DNA of 64,000 nt from Bacillota bacterium (GCA_029549985.1 JAKPIB010000037.1:94365-158364); one strand, 5' to 3'. Shown: positions 45,273 through 55,395, counted from the stretch's first letter. Notes: a model not told the origin generated them from the letters alone. Translations and numbers: made by a program.

Positions 45273-46363
45273 TGTTTCGATCTCCTCCTTTTCAACAAGG
45301 CATATCCTGTAAGCGGCGGGATGATGATCAGTGTATAGAGGGTGTAGGCCGACAGCAGGGTCAGGAAGTAATCGAGCACCTGGATGCCATGGGGCTCCAG
45401 AAGCGAAACGATGTAAGCCGCTGCGATCAGTGCGAAGGTCATGTACTTGTCATACCTGCGGCTGATCCCGAGCAATACCGAAAAATCCCTGACCGACATA
45501 TAGAAGAACAGGATGAGGCTTTCGAACACCAGTGCGATCCAGACGACGGCTGTGAACGATTCCAGCCTTTCCAGGAAGGTGGCGGGGAACTCTATGGACT
45601 TTGACAGGGTCAGGGTCGGGAATATGAGACCCTTAAGGCTCCCAACGCTGAAGACTCCGATGCTGACAACGGTCAACATAACATAGAAGATGATCGGTAT
45701 CAACAGGCCCGCGCTGAACCACTTGTAGGTGCCCTTGGCTCGATATGTATGGCAGTAGACATAGGCTATGATCTCGAAGCCCAGGAAATGCCTGAAACCG
45801 GGGAAAATGCCCCTGACAACATTGTCCGTGTTCTCAAACAGCACGGGCTGCAGGCGGTCGAGGTCCATCTGCTGGAAGGACATGAGCAGCATGGATACAA
45901 TGGTGAAGACGCAAATGGGGAATATGACGTCAGATATGCTGCCGATGACGTAAATGCCCTTGTATACCGAATAGGCGACCACGACCAGCATCAGGCCAAT
46001 GATCGCATAGATCGGCGTCCTGTCCAGCAGGAACATTTTCAGGGCCTGGGCAAAAATCCGTGCTGACAAGCCTGCATACAAAACTGCGTACAGGGCTATT
46101 GGAAACAGCAGCAGCCTGCCCAGGAAGGGACCGCACAGCTTCAGCATGATCTCCGGCAAATCAAGGTCAGGATGCAGGATGGCCAGCAGATAATAGACAA
46201 AGGCAAATCCGATGCTCAGCAGGCCTCCTATCGCCAGGGATATCCATCCATCCTGGCGGGCAAACTTTACCATATAGTGCTGGACCATCAATATGTCCAC
46301 GCCAAAAATAGCTCCGACCGTAATGGTCATGACCTGGACCTTGGACAATCTCTCAGTTATCAT
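45269..46363 (-). CDS. gerB: Spore germination permease, GerB family
   Basis: A 364-residue integral membrane protein with ten predicted helices, related to amino acid/polyamine permeases. It is the subunit thought to bind the germinant. The N-terminal SKVQVMTITVGAIFGVDIL matches the GerB opening. I start it at ATG 46363, ten bases after GGAGG; the longer frame to 46393 would begin inside gerA without a ribosome-binding site. Overlaps of 11 bases with gerA and four with gerC make one tightly coupled operon. Confidence 0.92.
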   Translation of the reverse strand: MITERLSKVQVMTITVGAIFGVDILMVQHYMVKFARQDGWISLAIGGLLSIGFAFVYYLLAILHPDLDLPEIMLKLCGPFLGRLLLFPIALYAVLYAGLSARIFAQALKMFLLDRTPIYAIIGLMLVVVAYSVYKGIYVIGSISDVIFPICVFTIVSMLLMSFQQMDLDRLQPVLFENTDNVVRGIFPGFRHFLGFEIIAYVYCHTYRAKGTYKWFSAGLLIPIIFYVMLTVVSIGVFSVGSLKGLIFPTLTLSKSIEFPATFLERLESFTAVVWIALVFESLILFFYMSVRDFSVLLGISRRYDKYMTFALIAAAYIVSLLEPHGIQVLDYFLTLLSAYTLYTLIIIPPLTGYALLKRRRSKQ

Positions 46364-47930
46364 TGGGCTCGTTCCTCCCGGCAGGCGGCACATGCTTTAT
46401 CGTATCCTCAGGGTGCAGGAATTCAGGCCGCTTGTGCATCGTCCACAAGGGCGCCCTGATCAGGGAATCCCTTGAGTCCCTGGGTCTGAAGGGGGTTAAC
46501 GGGGTCAGGTATGATAAGCCGAAGCATCTCAGGGAGCTCAGATAAGCCAGGAGAAAGAGCATGCCCATGGCTATGCCGAAGCTTCCAAAGGTGACGGCCA
46601 GGAGGATGAAGGGGATCCTTATGATCCTGGAGGCCATCGAAAGGCTGTAGTCGGGTATGGCGAAGGACGAAAGGGCAGTTATGGAGATCACGATGACCAT
46701 GATAGGACTCACGACTCCTGCCTGGACTGCAGCCTGCCCTATGACAAGGCCGCCGACTATCGATACGGTCTGACCTACTACCCTCGGGAGACGGATGCCG
46801 GCTTCCTGAAGTATTTCCAGCGTAAACTCCATCAGCAGGGCTTCAAGCACGGCCGGGAAGGGGACCCCGGTCCTGGAGGCGGTAATGGAAAGCACAAGCC
46901 TGGTCGGCAGCATACCGGGGTGGTAAGAGGTCGTGGATATGTAAATGGCGGGAAACAGGACGGAGATAAGGAAACATACGTATCTGGTCATACGTATCAC
47001 TGTTGCCGCCATCCAGTTTTCAAAATAGTCGTCGGAGCTTTGCATAAGGATAGGCAGCGTCACCGGCAGGGTTATGGCATCGGGAGCCCCTTCTATTATC
47101 ATGGCGACCCGGCCTTCGTTCATAGCTGCTACGACCTTGTCAGGCCGTTCGGTCACCTGGACCAGGGGAAAGATAGAGTGCGGCCTATCGAGCATAAGCT
47201 TGGATACCTCGACTGCGGTCGTCACTTTGTCGATGTCTATGGCCAGCAGCTTGTTCCTGATATCGTCGATAAGGTCCTTGTGGGCGATCCCCTTGATATA
47301 CATGAGCACAATGTCAGCCTTGGCCCTGCGCCCCAGCTTATGGATCTCGAAGGTGAGGTTGGGATCCCTGATCCTCCTTCTTATAAGGCCTATGTTTACG
47401 CTGAGCATTTCCACAAAGGCTTCCTGGGGGCCCTTTACCGACGGCTCCAGGTTGGGCTGGCCCACAGTCCTGCCCTTGTATTTCCGGGCGCTTATGAGCA
47501 AGCCTTTTGTAAAGCCCTGGATGCAAAGGAAGGTATCCCCGGACATAATACCAAGGACTATTTCATCAAAGGTCTCAGTCTCTTCTACATCCGCCAGACT
47601 CAGCATGGAGTCCTTTATCAGGTCCAGGTCGACCTTGCCGTTTTTGTCCATCACAAATGTCGATTCCAGGATTAGTGACTTGATTATGTTGTTATTGACT
47701 GTGATCTCATCTACGAGCTCGCTTATGTAAATCACCGCAGCACGGGTATTGGTGCGGCCTATCTTGAAGGCGCGGGTCTTGATATCAAAGGAATTGTTCA
47801 TTATGTCCAGAAGGCGCGTGGTATTGTCACCGATGTTGGGCGACAGCCTGAACTGCTTCAGATGCTCGGTGGTACCCTCGTATATCCTGTCTTTTTTGCC
47901 TGATGCAAGCTTTTTTAGCAAACTCAGCAT
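46353..47930 (-). CDS. gerA: Spore germination protein, GerA family
   Basis: A 525-residue subunit of the germinant receptor. An N-terminal cytoplasmic domain of about 290 residues with YISELVD, GRRAKADIVLMYIKGIA and EGAPDAITLP is followed by about five membrane helices and a Pro-rich C-terminal tail. GerA-family proteins form the nutrient-gated ion channel that starts germination. Perfect AGGAGGTGAT precedes the start. The operon order gerA-gerB-gerC is standard. A sigma-G-type promoter would be expected; the upstream region has only a weak match (GCATAT, then CATATGG 17 bases later). Confidence 0.94.
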   Translation of the reverse strand: MLSLLKKLASGKKDRIYEGTTEHLKQFRLSPNIGDNTTRLLDIMNNSFDIKTRAFKIGRTNTRAAVIYISELVDEITVNNNIIKSLILESTFVMDKNGKVDLDLIKDSMLSLADVEETETFDEIVLGIMSGDTFLCIQGFTKGLLISARKYKGRTVGQPNLEPSVKGPQEAFVEMLSVNIGLIRRRIRDPNLTFEIHKLGRRAKADIVLMYIKGIAHKDLIDDIRNKLLAIDIDKVTTAVEVSKLMLDRPHSIFPLVQVTERPDKVVAAMNEGRVAMIIEGAPDAITLPVTLPILMQSSDDYFENWMAATVIRMTRYVCFLISVLFPAIYISTTSYHPGMLPTRLVLSITASRTGVPFPAVLEALLMEFTLEILQEAGIRLPRVVGQTVSIVGGLVIGQAAVQAGVVSPIMVIVISITALSSFAIPDYSLSMASRIIRIPFILLAVTFGSFGIAMGMLFLLAYLSSLRCFGLSYLTPLTPFRPRDSRDSLIRAPLWTMHKRPEFLHPEDTIKHVPPAGRNEPNDN

Positions 47931-48040
47931 GACTTACGGATCACCTCCTGATCAAATGTTAGTATTGCCTTATCCATATGGAGTAATGTAAAAATAAATA
48001 TGCCCTTCCGACAAAATGAAATGAGCAAATTTGCAGTTTA

Positions 48041-48049
48041 TGATATAAT
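48041..48049 (+). promoter_or_regulatory. Extended -10 promoter element upstream of comEC
   Basis: TGATATAAT is a perfect extended -10 box (TGnTATAAT). No convincing -35 hexamer lies at the right distance, which is tolerated by extended -10 promoters. The element is about 80 bases before the comEC start. Confidence 0.45.
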
Positions 48050-48129
48050 TTTACATATACATCCTGTATAACTGATGTATCAGACCGTGTGTATGCTATT
48101 CCTGCAGTATCAAGGAGAAATGTGCCGAT

Positions 48130-50526
48130 ATGTCCGGGGCTTGGGAGGTACAGGCAAGAAGGCCGGTCTTGTGGATCCTGCCGGCTTATATAGCAGGCAT
48201 CATGCTGTCTGCCATACTGAGGGCGGACATATTGCTGCTTTTTCTGATCATGCTAGGAACCATCCTCGCGGCGGTTTTTCTGAAGCGGGCCATGTTCCTG
48301 GCCATACTGTGCCTGGCAGGAGTGTTCGGCCTCTTTAGGGGCAACCTGCATTATTTATGGCTCGATCGGCCTGCCCCCTTTTCCGGCCAGGCTGTGGTGC
48401 TTGCCGGAGAAGTTGCCGGCCTGCCCCAGGCAAAGCCCGGTGAGGTCCACCTCGTACTCAGGCTCAAGTCGGTATCGGTGAAGGGCAGGTCTTATGCAGC
48501 CGATGACAGGGTGCGCATCAGCGTATATTTGGATGATTGGGAAAAACCTGTTGAAGGACGGGATGCAGAAGCCATAGCCCGGTTGAAAGCAGGGGATCTG
48601 GTCGAGGCCAGGGGCACCCTGAAGGTACCTACCGGTCCACGGAACCCCGGCGGCTTTGATTATAAAGGTTACCTCGCCCGGAGGGGCATCCGCTACATTA
48701 TGACAGTTGAGCTCAAGGATATGACCCTGCTCAGAGCAGGCAACCCCTATGCTCCTGCCAATATACTGATAACTCTTGGTGAAAGGGCTGCTGCAGGGCT
48801 GGAGGCTGCAGTCGGCGGAGAGGAGGGTGACCTGCTCAAGGCTATGCTGCTGGGCCAAAGCTGGCTGGTTGACCCGGAGGTCAGGGACAGCTTTTCCCGT
48901 ACAGGCCTGGCCCATATACTGGCGATATCAGGGCTTCATGTTGGATTTATAGCCCTTCTGCTCAATAAGGTATCCGGCCTGCTGGGCTTGAAGAACAAGG
49001 GTGCATTCATTTTCAGGACCCTGACCCTTGTACTGTACTGCCTGCTGGTCGGGGCGACCGCGTCGGTGGTCAGGGCGACTATCATGGCTGTGATCATTTA
49101 TGCCGGGCAACTGCTCAGACGAAAGCCCGATATGCTTAACAGTACGGCGGTGGCCGCTTTTGTGATCCTGCTGCTAAAGCCCATGGACGTTTATGAGCCG
49201 GGCTTCCAGCTTTCCTTTGTCACTGTCGTGTCTATCTCACTTTTCTACAAGGGCATCATGGGCAGGGTCAGCAGATTGCCGGCGAGCATTGCCTCCATTC
49301 TTGCGGTCACTCTCTCCGCCCAGCTTGGCGTCCTGCCTCTGATCGCATATCATTTCAACCTGGTATCCCTGTCGACCCTTGCAGTGAACCCCCTGCTGAT
49401 ACCTCTGTTCGGTGTCCTGGTCATGGCGGGCTTTATCATAATGCCCGTTGGTATGCTTGCACCGGGCCTGGCCTTCTATCCTGGGCTGGCCCTGAAGCTT
49501 ATGTGCAGGCTGCTGATCGATATAAATACCGCAATTTCGAACCTGCCCGGTTCCTATATCACGGTCGTATCACCGTCTGTGGCGGCCATAATGGTGTTCT
49601 ATCTCGTACTGTTGATCATATCCAGGGAACGGCCGGCCTTCATACGTAAGCCTGCGATCGTCAGCGCCCTGATCGTATCGGCATTCCTTACGGGAAGCTT
49701 TATATGGCATTTCGCCGGGCCCAGGGACCTGGAGGTGGTGTTCCTGGATGTCGGACAGGGCGACTGTGCCTATATCAGGACCCCTGACGGCGTGGATATA
49801 CTCATAGACGGTGGCGGAAGGCCAATGGCCGATACGGGCGGGGATGTGGTCATACCATTTTTACTGAAAAAGGGTGTTTCCTCCCTTGACCTGGTTATCA
49901 TGTCCCATTGCCATGATGATCATATAAAGGGCCTGATCAGCGTGATCGAACGGATGAAGGTGGACCGCTTCATGGAGTGTCCGCCGCTTGAGCCCGGGGA
50001 ATCGTATGCTGCTTTGAAGTCAGTGGTTGCCAAAAGGGTCCGTGAGACATATCCTGTAACCGGAGGCGAGGTGTTCAAGGCAGGCAAAGACCTGACCCTG
50101 CATATCCTCTATCCGGAGGACAAGGCCTCAGAGGGGCTCTACGGCGGGGATGAGAACAACAACTCGCTGGTCATACGGCTTGATTACAAGGATACGTCGA
50201 TCCTCTTCACCGGTGACATAGAAGGGCAGGTGGAGCAGCACCTGGTGAAGGGCGGCCTGCCCGAAATCGACATTCTGAAGGTGCCCCACCATGGCAGCAG
50301 GACCTCGAGCACCCGGGCCTTCCTGGAAGCCTTGTCCCCCAATATAGGTGTCATACAGGTCGGCTCCAACAGCTTCGGCCATCCGAGCCCGGAGGTGCTT
50401 GAAAGGATGGAGGAGCTCGGGATCGATATATACAGGAATGACATAAACGGGGCTGTTATATGCAGGTACAGGGGCGGAAGGTGGGTCGTACGCACCATGC
50501 TGACCGGTGGACAGGGATTAAACTGA
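48130..50526 (+). CDS. comEC: DNA uptake channel protein, ComEC/Rec2 family
   Basis: A 798-residue protein with the three ComEC parts: an N-terminal DUF4131 region with OB-like fold, a competence membrane domain with about ten helices containing LAHILAISGLHVGFI, and a C-terminal metallo-beta-lactamase-like domain starting VVFLDVGQGDC with metal motif SHCHDDHIKG and later KVPHHGSRTSS. ComEC carries single-stranded DNA across the membrane in natural transformation; the lactamase-like domain is proposed as the nuclease. No comEA is adjacent, unlike in Bacillus. The ATG follows AAGGAG. Confidence 0.95.
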   Translation: MSGAWEVQARRPVLWILPAYIAGIMLSAILRADILLLFLIMLGTILAAVFLKRAMFLAILCLAGVFGLFRGNLHYLWLDRPAPFSGQAVVLAGEVAGLPQAKPGEVHLVLRLKSVSVKGRSYAADDRVRISVYLDDWEKPVEGRDAEAIARLKAGDLVEARGTLKVPTGPRNPGGFDYKGYLARRGIRYIMTVELKDMTLLRAGNPYAPANILITLGERAAAGLEAAVGGEEGDLLKAMLLGQSWLVDPEVRDSFSRTGLAHILAISGLHVGFIALLLNKVSGLLGLKNKGAFIFRTLTLVLYCLLVGATASVVRATIMAVIIYAGQLLRRKPDMLNSTAVAAFVILLLKPMDVYEPGFQLSFVTVVSISLFYKGIMGRVSRLPASIASILAVTLSAQLGVLPLIAYHFNLVSLSTLAVNPLLIPLFGVLVMAGFIIMPVGMLAPGLAFYPGLALKLMCRLLIDINTAISNLPGSYITVVSPSVAAIMVFYLVLLIISRERPAFIRKPAIVSALIVSAFLTGSFIWHFAGPRDLEVVFLDVGQGDCAYIRTPDGVDILIDGGGRPMADTGGDVVIPFLLKKGVSSLDLVIMSHCHDDHIKGLISVIERMKVDRFMECPPLEPGESYAALKSVVAKRVRETYPVTGGEVFKAGKDLTLHILYPEDKASEGLYGGDENNNSLVIRLDYKDTSILFTGDIEGQVEQHLVKGGLPEIDILKVPHHGSRTSSTRAFLEALSPNIGVIQVGSNSFGHPSPEVLERMEELGIDIYRNDINGAVICRYRGGRWVVRTMLTGGQGLN

Positions 50527-50582
50527 CTTAGAAATATACAGTTATATACAAAAATATATTTTATTCGATGAAATTTCTGATA

Positions 50583-50611
50583 TTGTTTGGAATTATTCTT
50601 TTTTCTATGAT
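50583..50611 (+). promoter_or_regulatory. Candidate promoter for pgi
   Basis: TTGTTT (50583-50588) and TATGAT (50606-50611, five of six) with a 17-base spacer in an AT-rich gap, about 70 bases before the start codon. Confidence 0.5.
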
Positions 50612-50684
50612 AAAATTGATTCCGTGTTTGAAAGACTAAGCTTAAATATGTGTATCAAGTTTTAGCTGAAAGGAAGTATCATAC

Positions 50685-52121
50685 ATGAAAAGGTTTGAAG
50701 ACCGCAGTTGGGTGCAAAGCATGAGGATCACCATGGACTTCAACAATATGATGTCCGATGTCATCGGTACCGAGCAGGGGATCTCCAGAGAGAGCATCGA
50801 TGCCTTGGGCAGCAGGCTGCAGGAAGCCGCAAAGGCTATGGTCGAGAAACGTAAGTCGGGCAAGATGGACTGGAGGGATCTGCCTTACAACCAAAAGGAA
50901 GTCGTTGCCGACATAAAAAGGACTGCTGAGGAGATAAAAGAGAGGTTCGAAGCTTTCGTCGTGCTGGGTATCGGGGGATCCGCCCTGGGGCCCATTGCCG
51001 TACAACAGGCGCTGAACCATCTGCACTACAATGAGCTGCCAAAGGATAAGCGGGGCGGCTATCCCAGATTCTATGTGGCGGACAACATAGACCCGGAAAG
51101 GATGCAGGCCCTGTTTGATGTGCTGGACCTGGAAAAAACCGTATTCAATGTGATAACCAAGTCCGGCAGCACATCTGAAACCATGGCCCAGTTCCTGATC
51201 ATCAGGGACATGCTGCAAAGCAGGCTGGGAGAAGCTTACAAGGATCACATAATCGCAACTACGGATGCTGAAGCCGGCAACCTGATAAAGATAGCCAGGG
51301 CGGAGGGCTTCAAGACCTTCTACATCCCAAGGGGAGTGGGCGGCAGATTTTCCGAGCTGTCACCGGTCGGCCTGCTGGCAGCAGCGGTATGCGGCATCGA
51401 CATCGAAGAGCTCCTTGCAGGGGCTGCCTATGCCGATGAGCTTTGCAGTGTGGATGATGTGTATAAAAACCCGGCCTATATGGCTGCGACCCTCCAATAC
51501 CTGGCCATGCGTGCCGGCAAGAACATATCAGTCATGATGCCCTATGCTGACTCCCTCAGATACATTGCCGACTGGTATGCTCAGCTTTGGGCTGAGAGCC
51601 TTGGGAAACGCTATGACAATAACGGCAATGAGGTCTTCGTTGGCCAAACCCCGGTAAAAGCCCTGGGCGTCACTGATCAGCACTCCCAGGTACAGCTTTA
51701 TACCGAAGGGCCCTTCGACAAGGTGGTAACCTTCCTGGGTGTAGATAAATACCGTACTACCATGGAGATCTCCAGGGGTTATGAGGATATCCCGGCTGTG
51801 TCCTTCCTTGGCGGACATACGCTGAATGAGCTCATCCATGCGGAGCAGGCCGCAACGGAATATGCCCTGCTCAAGGCAAAATGCCTGAACAGGACCATAT
51901 GGCTCCCGGAGGTAAACGCCTTCACGATCGGCCAGCTCCTGTACATGCTTGAAGTCGAGACAGCCTTTGTAGGTGAGCTTCTGAATATCAACGCCTTCGA
52001 CCAGCCCGGAGTGGAGGAGGGCAAGAACGCGACCTATGCCCTGCTCGGCAGGCCTGGCTATGATGAGAAGAGGGCCGAGCTTGCTGCAAGGCCTGCGAAA
52101 AAGCAGGAATATATGATCTAG
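50685..52121 (+). CDS. pgi: Glucose-6-phosphate isomerase
   Basis: A 478-residue enzyme of glycolysis that interconverts glucose-6-phosphate and fructose-6-phosphate. Diagnostic stretches are VVLGIGGSALGP (phosphate site), NVITKSGSTSETMAQF, PRGVGGRFSELSPVGL with the catalytic region, QHSQVQLYTEGPFDKV and GGHTLNELIHAEQAATEYAL. The ATG is preceded by AAAGGAAG. Flanked by its own promoter candidate and a terminator, it appears monocistronic. Confidence 0.96.
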   Translation: MKRFEDRSWVQSMRITMDFNNMMSDVIGTEQGISRESIDALGSRLQEAAKAMVEKRKSGKMDWRDLPYNQKEVVADIKRTAEEIKERFEAFVVLGIGGSALGPIAVQQALNHLHYNELPKDKRGGYPRFYVADNIDPERMQALFDVLDLEKTVFNVITKSGSTSETMAQFLIIRDMLQSRLGEAYKDHIIATTDAEAGNLIKIARAEGFKTFYIPRGVGGRFSELSPVGLLAAAVCGIDIEELLAGAAYADELCSVDDVYKNPAYMAATLQYLAMRAGKNISVMMPYADSLRYIADWYAQLWAESLGKRYDNNGNEVFVGQTPVKALGVTDQHSQVQLYTEGPFDKVVTFLGVDKYRTTMEISRGYEDIPAVSFLGGHTLNELIHAEQAATEYALLKAKCLNRTIWLPEVNAFTIGQLLYMLEVETAFVGELLNINAFDQPGVEEGKNATYALLGRPGYDEKRAELAARPAKKQEYMI

Positions 52122-52151
52122 ACAATACCAGTTATTAGCTTAAGCCACCTG

Positions 52152-52195
52152 GGTCTGAATCCGGTATCAAACCGGGCTCAGACCTTTTGTTTTTC
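52152..52195 (+). terminator. Rho-independent terminator after pgi
   Basis: GGTCTGA (52152-52158) pairs with TCAGACC (52178-52184) and encloses an inner CCGGT/ACCGG stem; the tail is TTTTGTTTTT. Confidence 0.92.
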
Positions 52196-52330
52196 CTGGT
52201 CTCACACGCAGAAAGGATTTGTAATGCAAGTTTAATGTACTTTGTGCAATATATATAGATATTTCCCTTGACATACTGTATAATATACATAGTTTTGTCA
52301 ATTTACTTCATACATATGGGAGGGTCGTAT

Positions 52331-54226
52331 TTGAAAGCCTACATATCGAAAGCAGCCTCGCTGTTATTGGTCCCATTGCTGATCCTGGCTGCAGCGGCAC
52401 CGCTGACGGCAAAGGCGGACACGGAGACCAAAATGCAGAAATACGTGGAGGCAATGCAGCCCGGCTGGAATCTGGGCAATTCCTTCGATGCCACCGGGGA
52501 AGAGACATCCTGGGGCAACCCAAGGACAACGAAGGAGCTTATCGATGCCATAGCTGCCCAGGGGTTCAAAAGCATAAGGATACCTGTGACCTGGGGACAC
52601 CGCATGGACAAGGACAATGTTATAAAACCAGAATTCCTGGCCCGTGTGAAAGAGGTGGTCGACTGGTCGCTTGATGCCGGGATGTATGTCATGCTCAACA
52701 TGCACCACGATGCCGGGGAATGGGTCATAAACATGGGGACCGATCATGACGCCGTCCTTTCAAAGTTCAACGCAGCCTGGACCCAGATCGCCGGGTACTT
52801 CAAGGACTATCCTGACAAGCTGATGTTTGAGGCCATCAACGAGCCCCGGTTCGACAGCGACTGGAACAAGAACAAGGATGAATACTTCGAGTATCTCCAT
52901 GAGCTGAACACGTCCTTTTACAATATCGTACGCAGCTCAGGCGGTAAAAATAAAACAAGGCCTCTGGTATTGTCATCTCTGACCTCATCACCTGCTGTCA
53001 TCAGATTGCGGGAGCTCAAGAAGACCATCACCGAGCTTGATGATGACAACATCATCGCAACTGTGCACTATTACGGGTACTGGCCTTTCAGCGTGAACAT
53101 CGCAGGCACCACGACCTTTGACGATCAGACCAGGGCCGATATCGAAAGTACCTTTGACAGGGTATACAACATGTTCGTCAAGGAAGGTATACCTGTAGTC
53201 ATTGGCGAATATGGCTTACTGGGCTTTGACAACGATATCGGGGCCATAGAGTACGGTGAAGTGCTCAAGTACTTAGAATACGTTACCTGGTATGCCCGAC
53301 AGAAGGGTATGACCCACATGCTCTGGGACAACGGGCAGCATTTCGACAGGATCAATCTTGTATGGCGTGACAAGGCAAAGCACGATATAATCATGCAGAG
53401 CCTGCAGGGGCGCTCATCCACGGCGGCTTCGGATCTGGTGTTCATCAAGAAGGGTACGGAACTAAAGGATGTAGAGGTTCCCCTGAATCTGAACGGGAAT
53501 ACCTTCGAGGGTCTCAGGCTGGGTGACGAGGCCCTGTCGGAGGGACAGGACTACAGCCTGATTGATGAAAAGCTGGTCATAAAGAAGGAGCTGCTTGAGC
53601 GGGTCCTGACAGACCAGTACGGTGTGAACGGGACCCTGCACTGCATCTTCTCTGCCGGCCCTGACTGGAAGATAGATATCATACAGTATGACACGCCCTT
53701 TATGAAGAGCGTGAAGCGCACGACGGATTCCTTCATGATACCGACCCAGTTCAACGGGGATCAGCTGAAGACTATGGAGGCGGTCTATGTGAAGGGCGGC
53801 ATTGCAGGACCCCAGAACTGGACCAGCTTCAAGGAGTACAGTGTGGCCTTCCGTCCCCAATACAGCATGAACACGATACACTTAACCAGAGATTTCTTCA
53901 AAGAAGTCAGGGATGCCGAGGTCCGGCTCAAATTCCATTTCTGGAGCGGTGAAATAGTCGAGTACACGATTTCAAAAAGCGGATCATGGGTAACGGGCAC
54001 ATCCTCCCAGGAAGAGCCTATAGAGACCGAAGAGCCTTCCGCCACAGCCTCGCCCGGGCCGGCGGAAAGCGAGGAGCCCCATGAGACCGATCCGGCAAAC
54101 AACGACGGCAAGCCGGATAAGGACCGAATACCTGCAGGCTGGATACCGGCCCTTGTCCTGGGTGTGGCAGCGGTGGTCTGTGCAGGTGTATGGTATTATC
54201 TCAAGCATGTTAAGAAAGGGAACTGA
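52331..54226 (+). CDS. Membrane-anchored GH5 endoglucanase with two C-terminal accessory modules
   Basis: A 631-residue secreted glycoside hydrolase. A signal peptide (1-29, ending LTAKA) precedes a GH5 (subfamily 4-like) barrel that opens with GWNLGNSFDA. Catalytic residues are acid/base Glu171 in NEP and nucleophile Glu293 in GEYG. After the barrel come an X2/Ig-like module (about 380-455) and a CBM46-like module (about 460-555), as in Bacillus GH5_4 enzymes. A Glu/Pro/Ser-rich linker leads to a C-terminal membrane helix (WIPALVLGVAAVVCAGVWYY) with basic tail, so the enzyme should stay on the cell surface. Likely substrates are beta-1,4-glucan or xyloglucan. The start is TTG 52331 after GGGAGGG. 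No dockerin or S-layer domain is present. Confidence 0.92.
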   Translation: MKAYISKAASLLLVPLLILAAAAPLTAKADTETKMQKYVEAMQPGWNLGNSFDATGEETSWGNPRTTKELIDAIAAQGFKSIRIPVTWGHRMDKDNVIKPEFLARVKEVVDWSLDAGMYVMLNMHHDAGEWVINMGTDHDAVLSKFNAAWTQIAGYFKDYPDKLMFEAINEPRFDSDWNKNKDEYFEYLHELNTSFYNIVRSSGGKNKTRPLVLSSLTSSPAVIRLRELKKTITELDDDNIIATVHYYGYWPFSVNIAGTTTFDDQTRADIESTFDRVYNMFVKEGIPVVIGEYGLLGFDNDIGAIEYGEVLKYLEYVTWYARQKGMTHMLWDNGQHFDRINLVWRDKAKHDIIMQSLQGRSSTAASDLVFIKKGTELKDVEVPLNLNGNTFEGLRLGDEALSEGQDYSLIDEKLVIKKELLERVLTDQYGVNGTLHCIFSAGPDWKIDIIQYDTPFMKSVKRTTDSFMIPTQFNGDQLKTMEAVYVKGGIAGPQNWTSFKEYSVAFRPQYSMNTIHLTRDFFKEVRDAEVRLKFHFWSGEIVEYTISKSGSWVTGTSSQEEPIETEEPSATASPGPAESEEPHETDPANNDGKPDKDRIPAGWIPALVLGVAAVVCAGVWYYLKHVKKGN

Positions 54227-54291
54227 TTGGCCTTAAAGAGCCTGTTCAACGCTTGCCCTTCAGCAAGACTCTATGAAAGGGAGATCAGCCA

Positions 54292-55395
54292 ATGGAAGGT
54301 ATCAGAGATGACCATGAAAGGATATTTCTGCCTACGGCAGACAAGGTCAGGCCCCTGGGCCGGACATATCTGCATGATGGCAGCCTGTGGCTGGCCTATT
54401 CGGCATCCGGGGCTGAGTTTGAGTTCACCGGCACGAAATGCAGCATCACTTTCATCGGTGACAACATGGCGGTGAAAGGCGAAGAGAAACACCATGCCAG
54501 GATAGGCGTATATGTGAACGACGAGCTGGTCGTGGACGGCCTTATCGATGATGCGGAGAAAACCTATTGTGTGCTTGACAGCAAATCGAAGGAGCATGCG
54601 GTGGTCCGGGTGATCAAGCTGTCCGAGACCACTGATTCTACCGTGGGTATAAGACAAGTGTGTACAGCAGGATCGGATATCAGGCCCACGACAGGAAAGG
54701 ATCTGAAAATCGAGTTTATAGGCGATTCCATAACCTGCGGATACGGGGTAGAGGATGATCTGACCAGCACCTACTCGACTGCCAATGAAAATGCCGCCAA
54801 AGCCTATGCCTACCTGACCGCACAGGCAATGAATGCGGACTACAGCCTGGTCTCCATCAGCGGTTACGGGGTAGTATCAGGCTATACCTCAGACGGGGTG
54901 AAAAACGAAACCGGCCTGATCATGCCCTACTATGACAAGCTGGGCATGTCCTATGGAAGGTTTGCCGGTCATATATCACCCGCTGCGCTCAAATGGGATT
55001 TCAGCCGATTCGTGCCGGATATCATAGTCATCAACCTCGGCACGAATGATTCCAGCTATTGCGGCCCTCGCCCGGAGCGGTGCGAGGAGTTCAGGGATGG
55101 CTATGTGAAGCTATTGGAGCAGGTCAGGGAATACAATCCCGGAGCGTTTATGGTTTGTACCCTCGGAATAATGGGAGCTTCACTGTTCCCGTATTTAGAG
55201 GAGGCCGTTGCGGCTTACAAGGCAAGCACACGGGACATGAGGGTCACGGCCATGAGGTTTGAGGAGCAGTCACCGGAAGACGGATACGCAGTTGACTTTC
55301 ATCCGTCAGAGGTTACCCATAGAAAAGCTGCGGCCAGGCTGACCCGGTATCTGCAGGAGCTTGTGCAGTCGGAAGCTTTCAATCAAGGTATCTGA
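54292..55395 (+). CDS. SGNH-hydrolase esterase, carbohydrate esterase family 2-like
   Basis: A 367-residue protein with a beta-sandwich N-terminal domain (1-135) and a C-terminal SGNH hydrolase domain, the layout of CE2 acetyl-xylan or glucomannan esterases. The nucleophile is Ser146 in FIGDSITCGYG, GTND gives the conserved Asn, and DFHPS carries His337. No signal peptide is visible, so it would act on deacetylation targets inside the cell, perhaps on imported oligosaccharides. It is encoded 65 bases after the anchored GH5 and 81 bases before the second GH5, in the same direction. Confidence 0.88.
   Translation: MEGIRDDHERIFLPTADKVRPLGRTYLHDGSLWLAYSASGAEFEFTGTKCSITFIGDNMAVKGEEKHHARIGVYVNDELVVDGLIDDAEKTYCVLDSKSKEHAVVRVIKLSETTDSTVGIRQVCTAGSDIRPTTGKDLKIEFIGDSITCGYGVEDDLTSTYSTANENAAKAYAYLTAQAMNADYSLVSISGYGVVSGYTSDGVKNETGLIMPYYDKLGMSYGRFAGHISPAALKWDFSRFVPDIIVINLGTNDSSYCGPRPERCEEFRDGYVKLLEQVREYNPGAFMVCTLGIMGASLFPYLEEAVAAYKASTRDMRVTAMRFEEQSPEDGYAVDFHPSEVTHRKAAARLTRYLQELVQSEAFNQGI

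Noticed and set aside
46920..47675. 251-residue plus-strand frame inside gerA
   Set aside because: Antisense to a clear GerA gene and without recognisable domains.
47931..47990. Sigma-G promoter for gerABC
   Set aside because: GCATAT and CATATGG at 17-base spacing only partly match the consensus (the final TA of the -10 is missing), so I did not list it as a feature.
52256..52300. TTGACA (52268-52273) and TATAAT (52279-52284) before the anchored GH5 gene
   Set aside because: The two hexamers are only five bases apart, so they cannot form one promoter; neither has a good partner at 16-18 bases. The gap is AT-rich and may hold a promoter that I cannot place.
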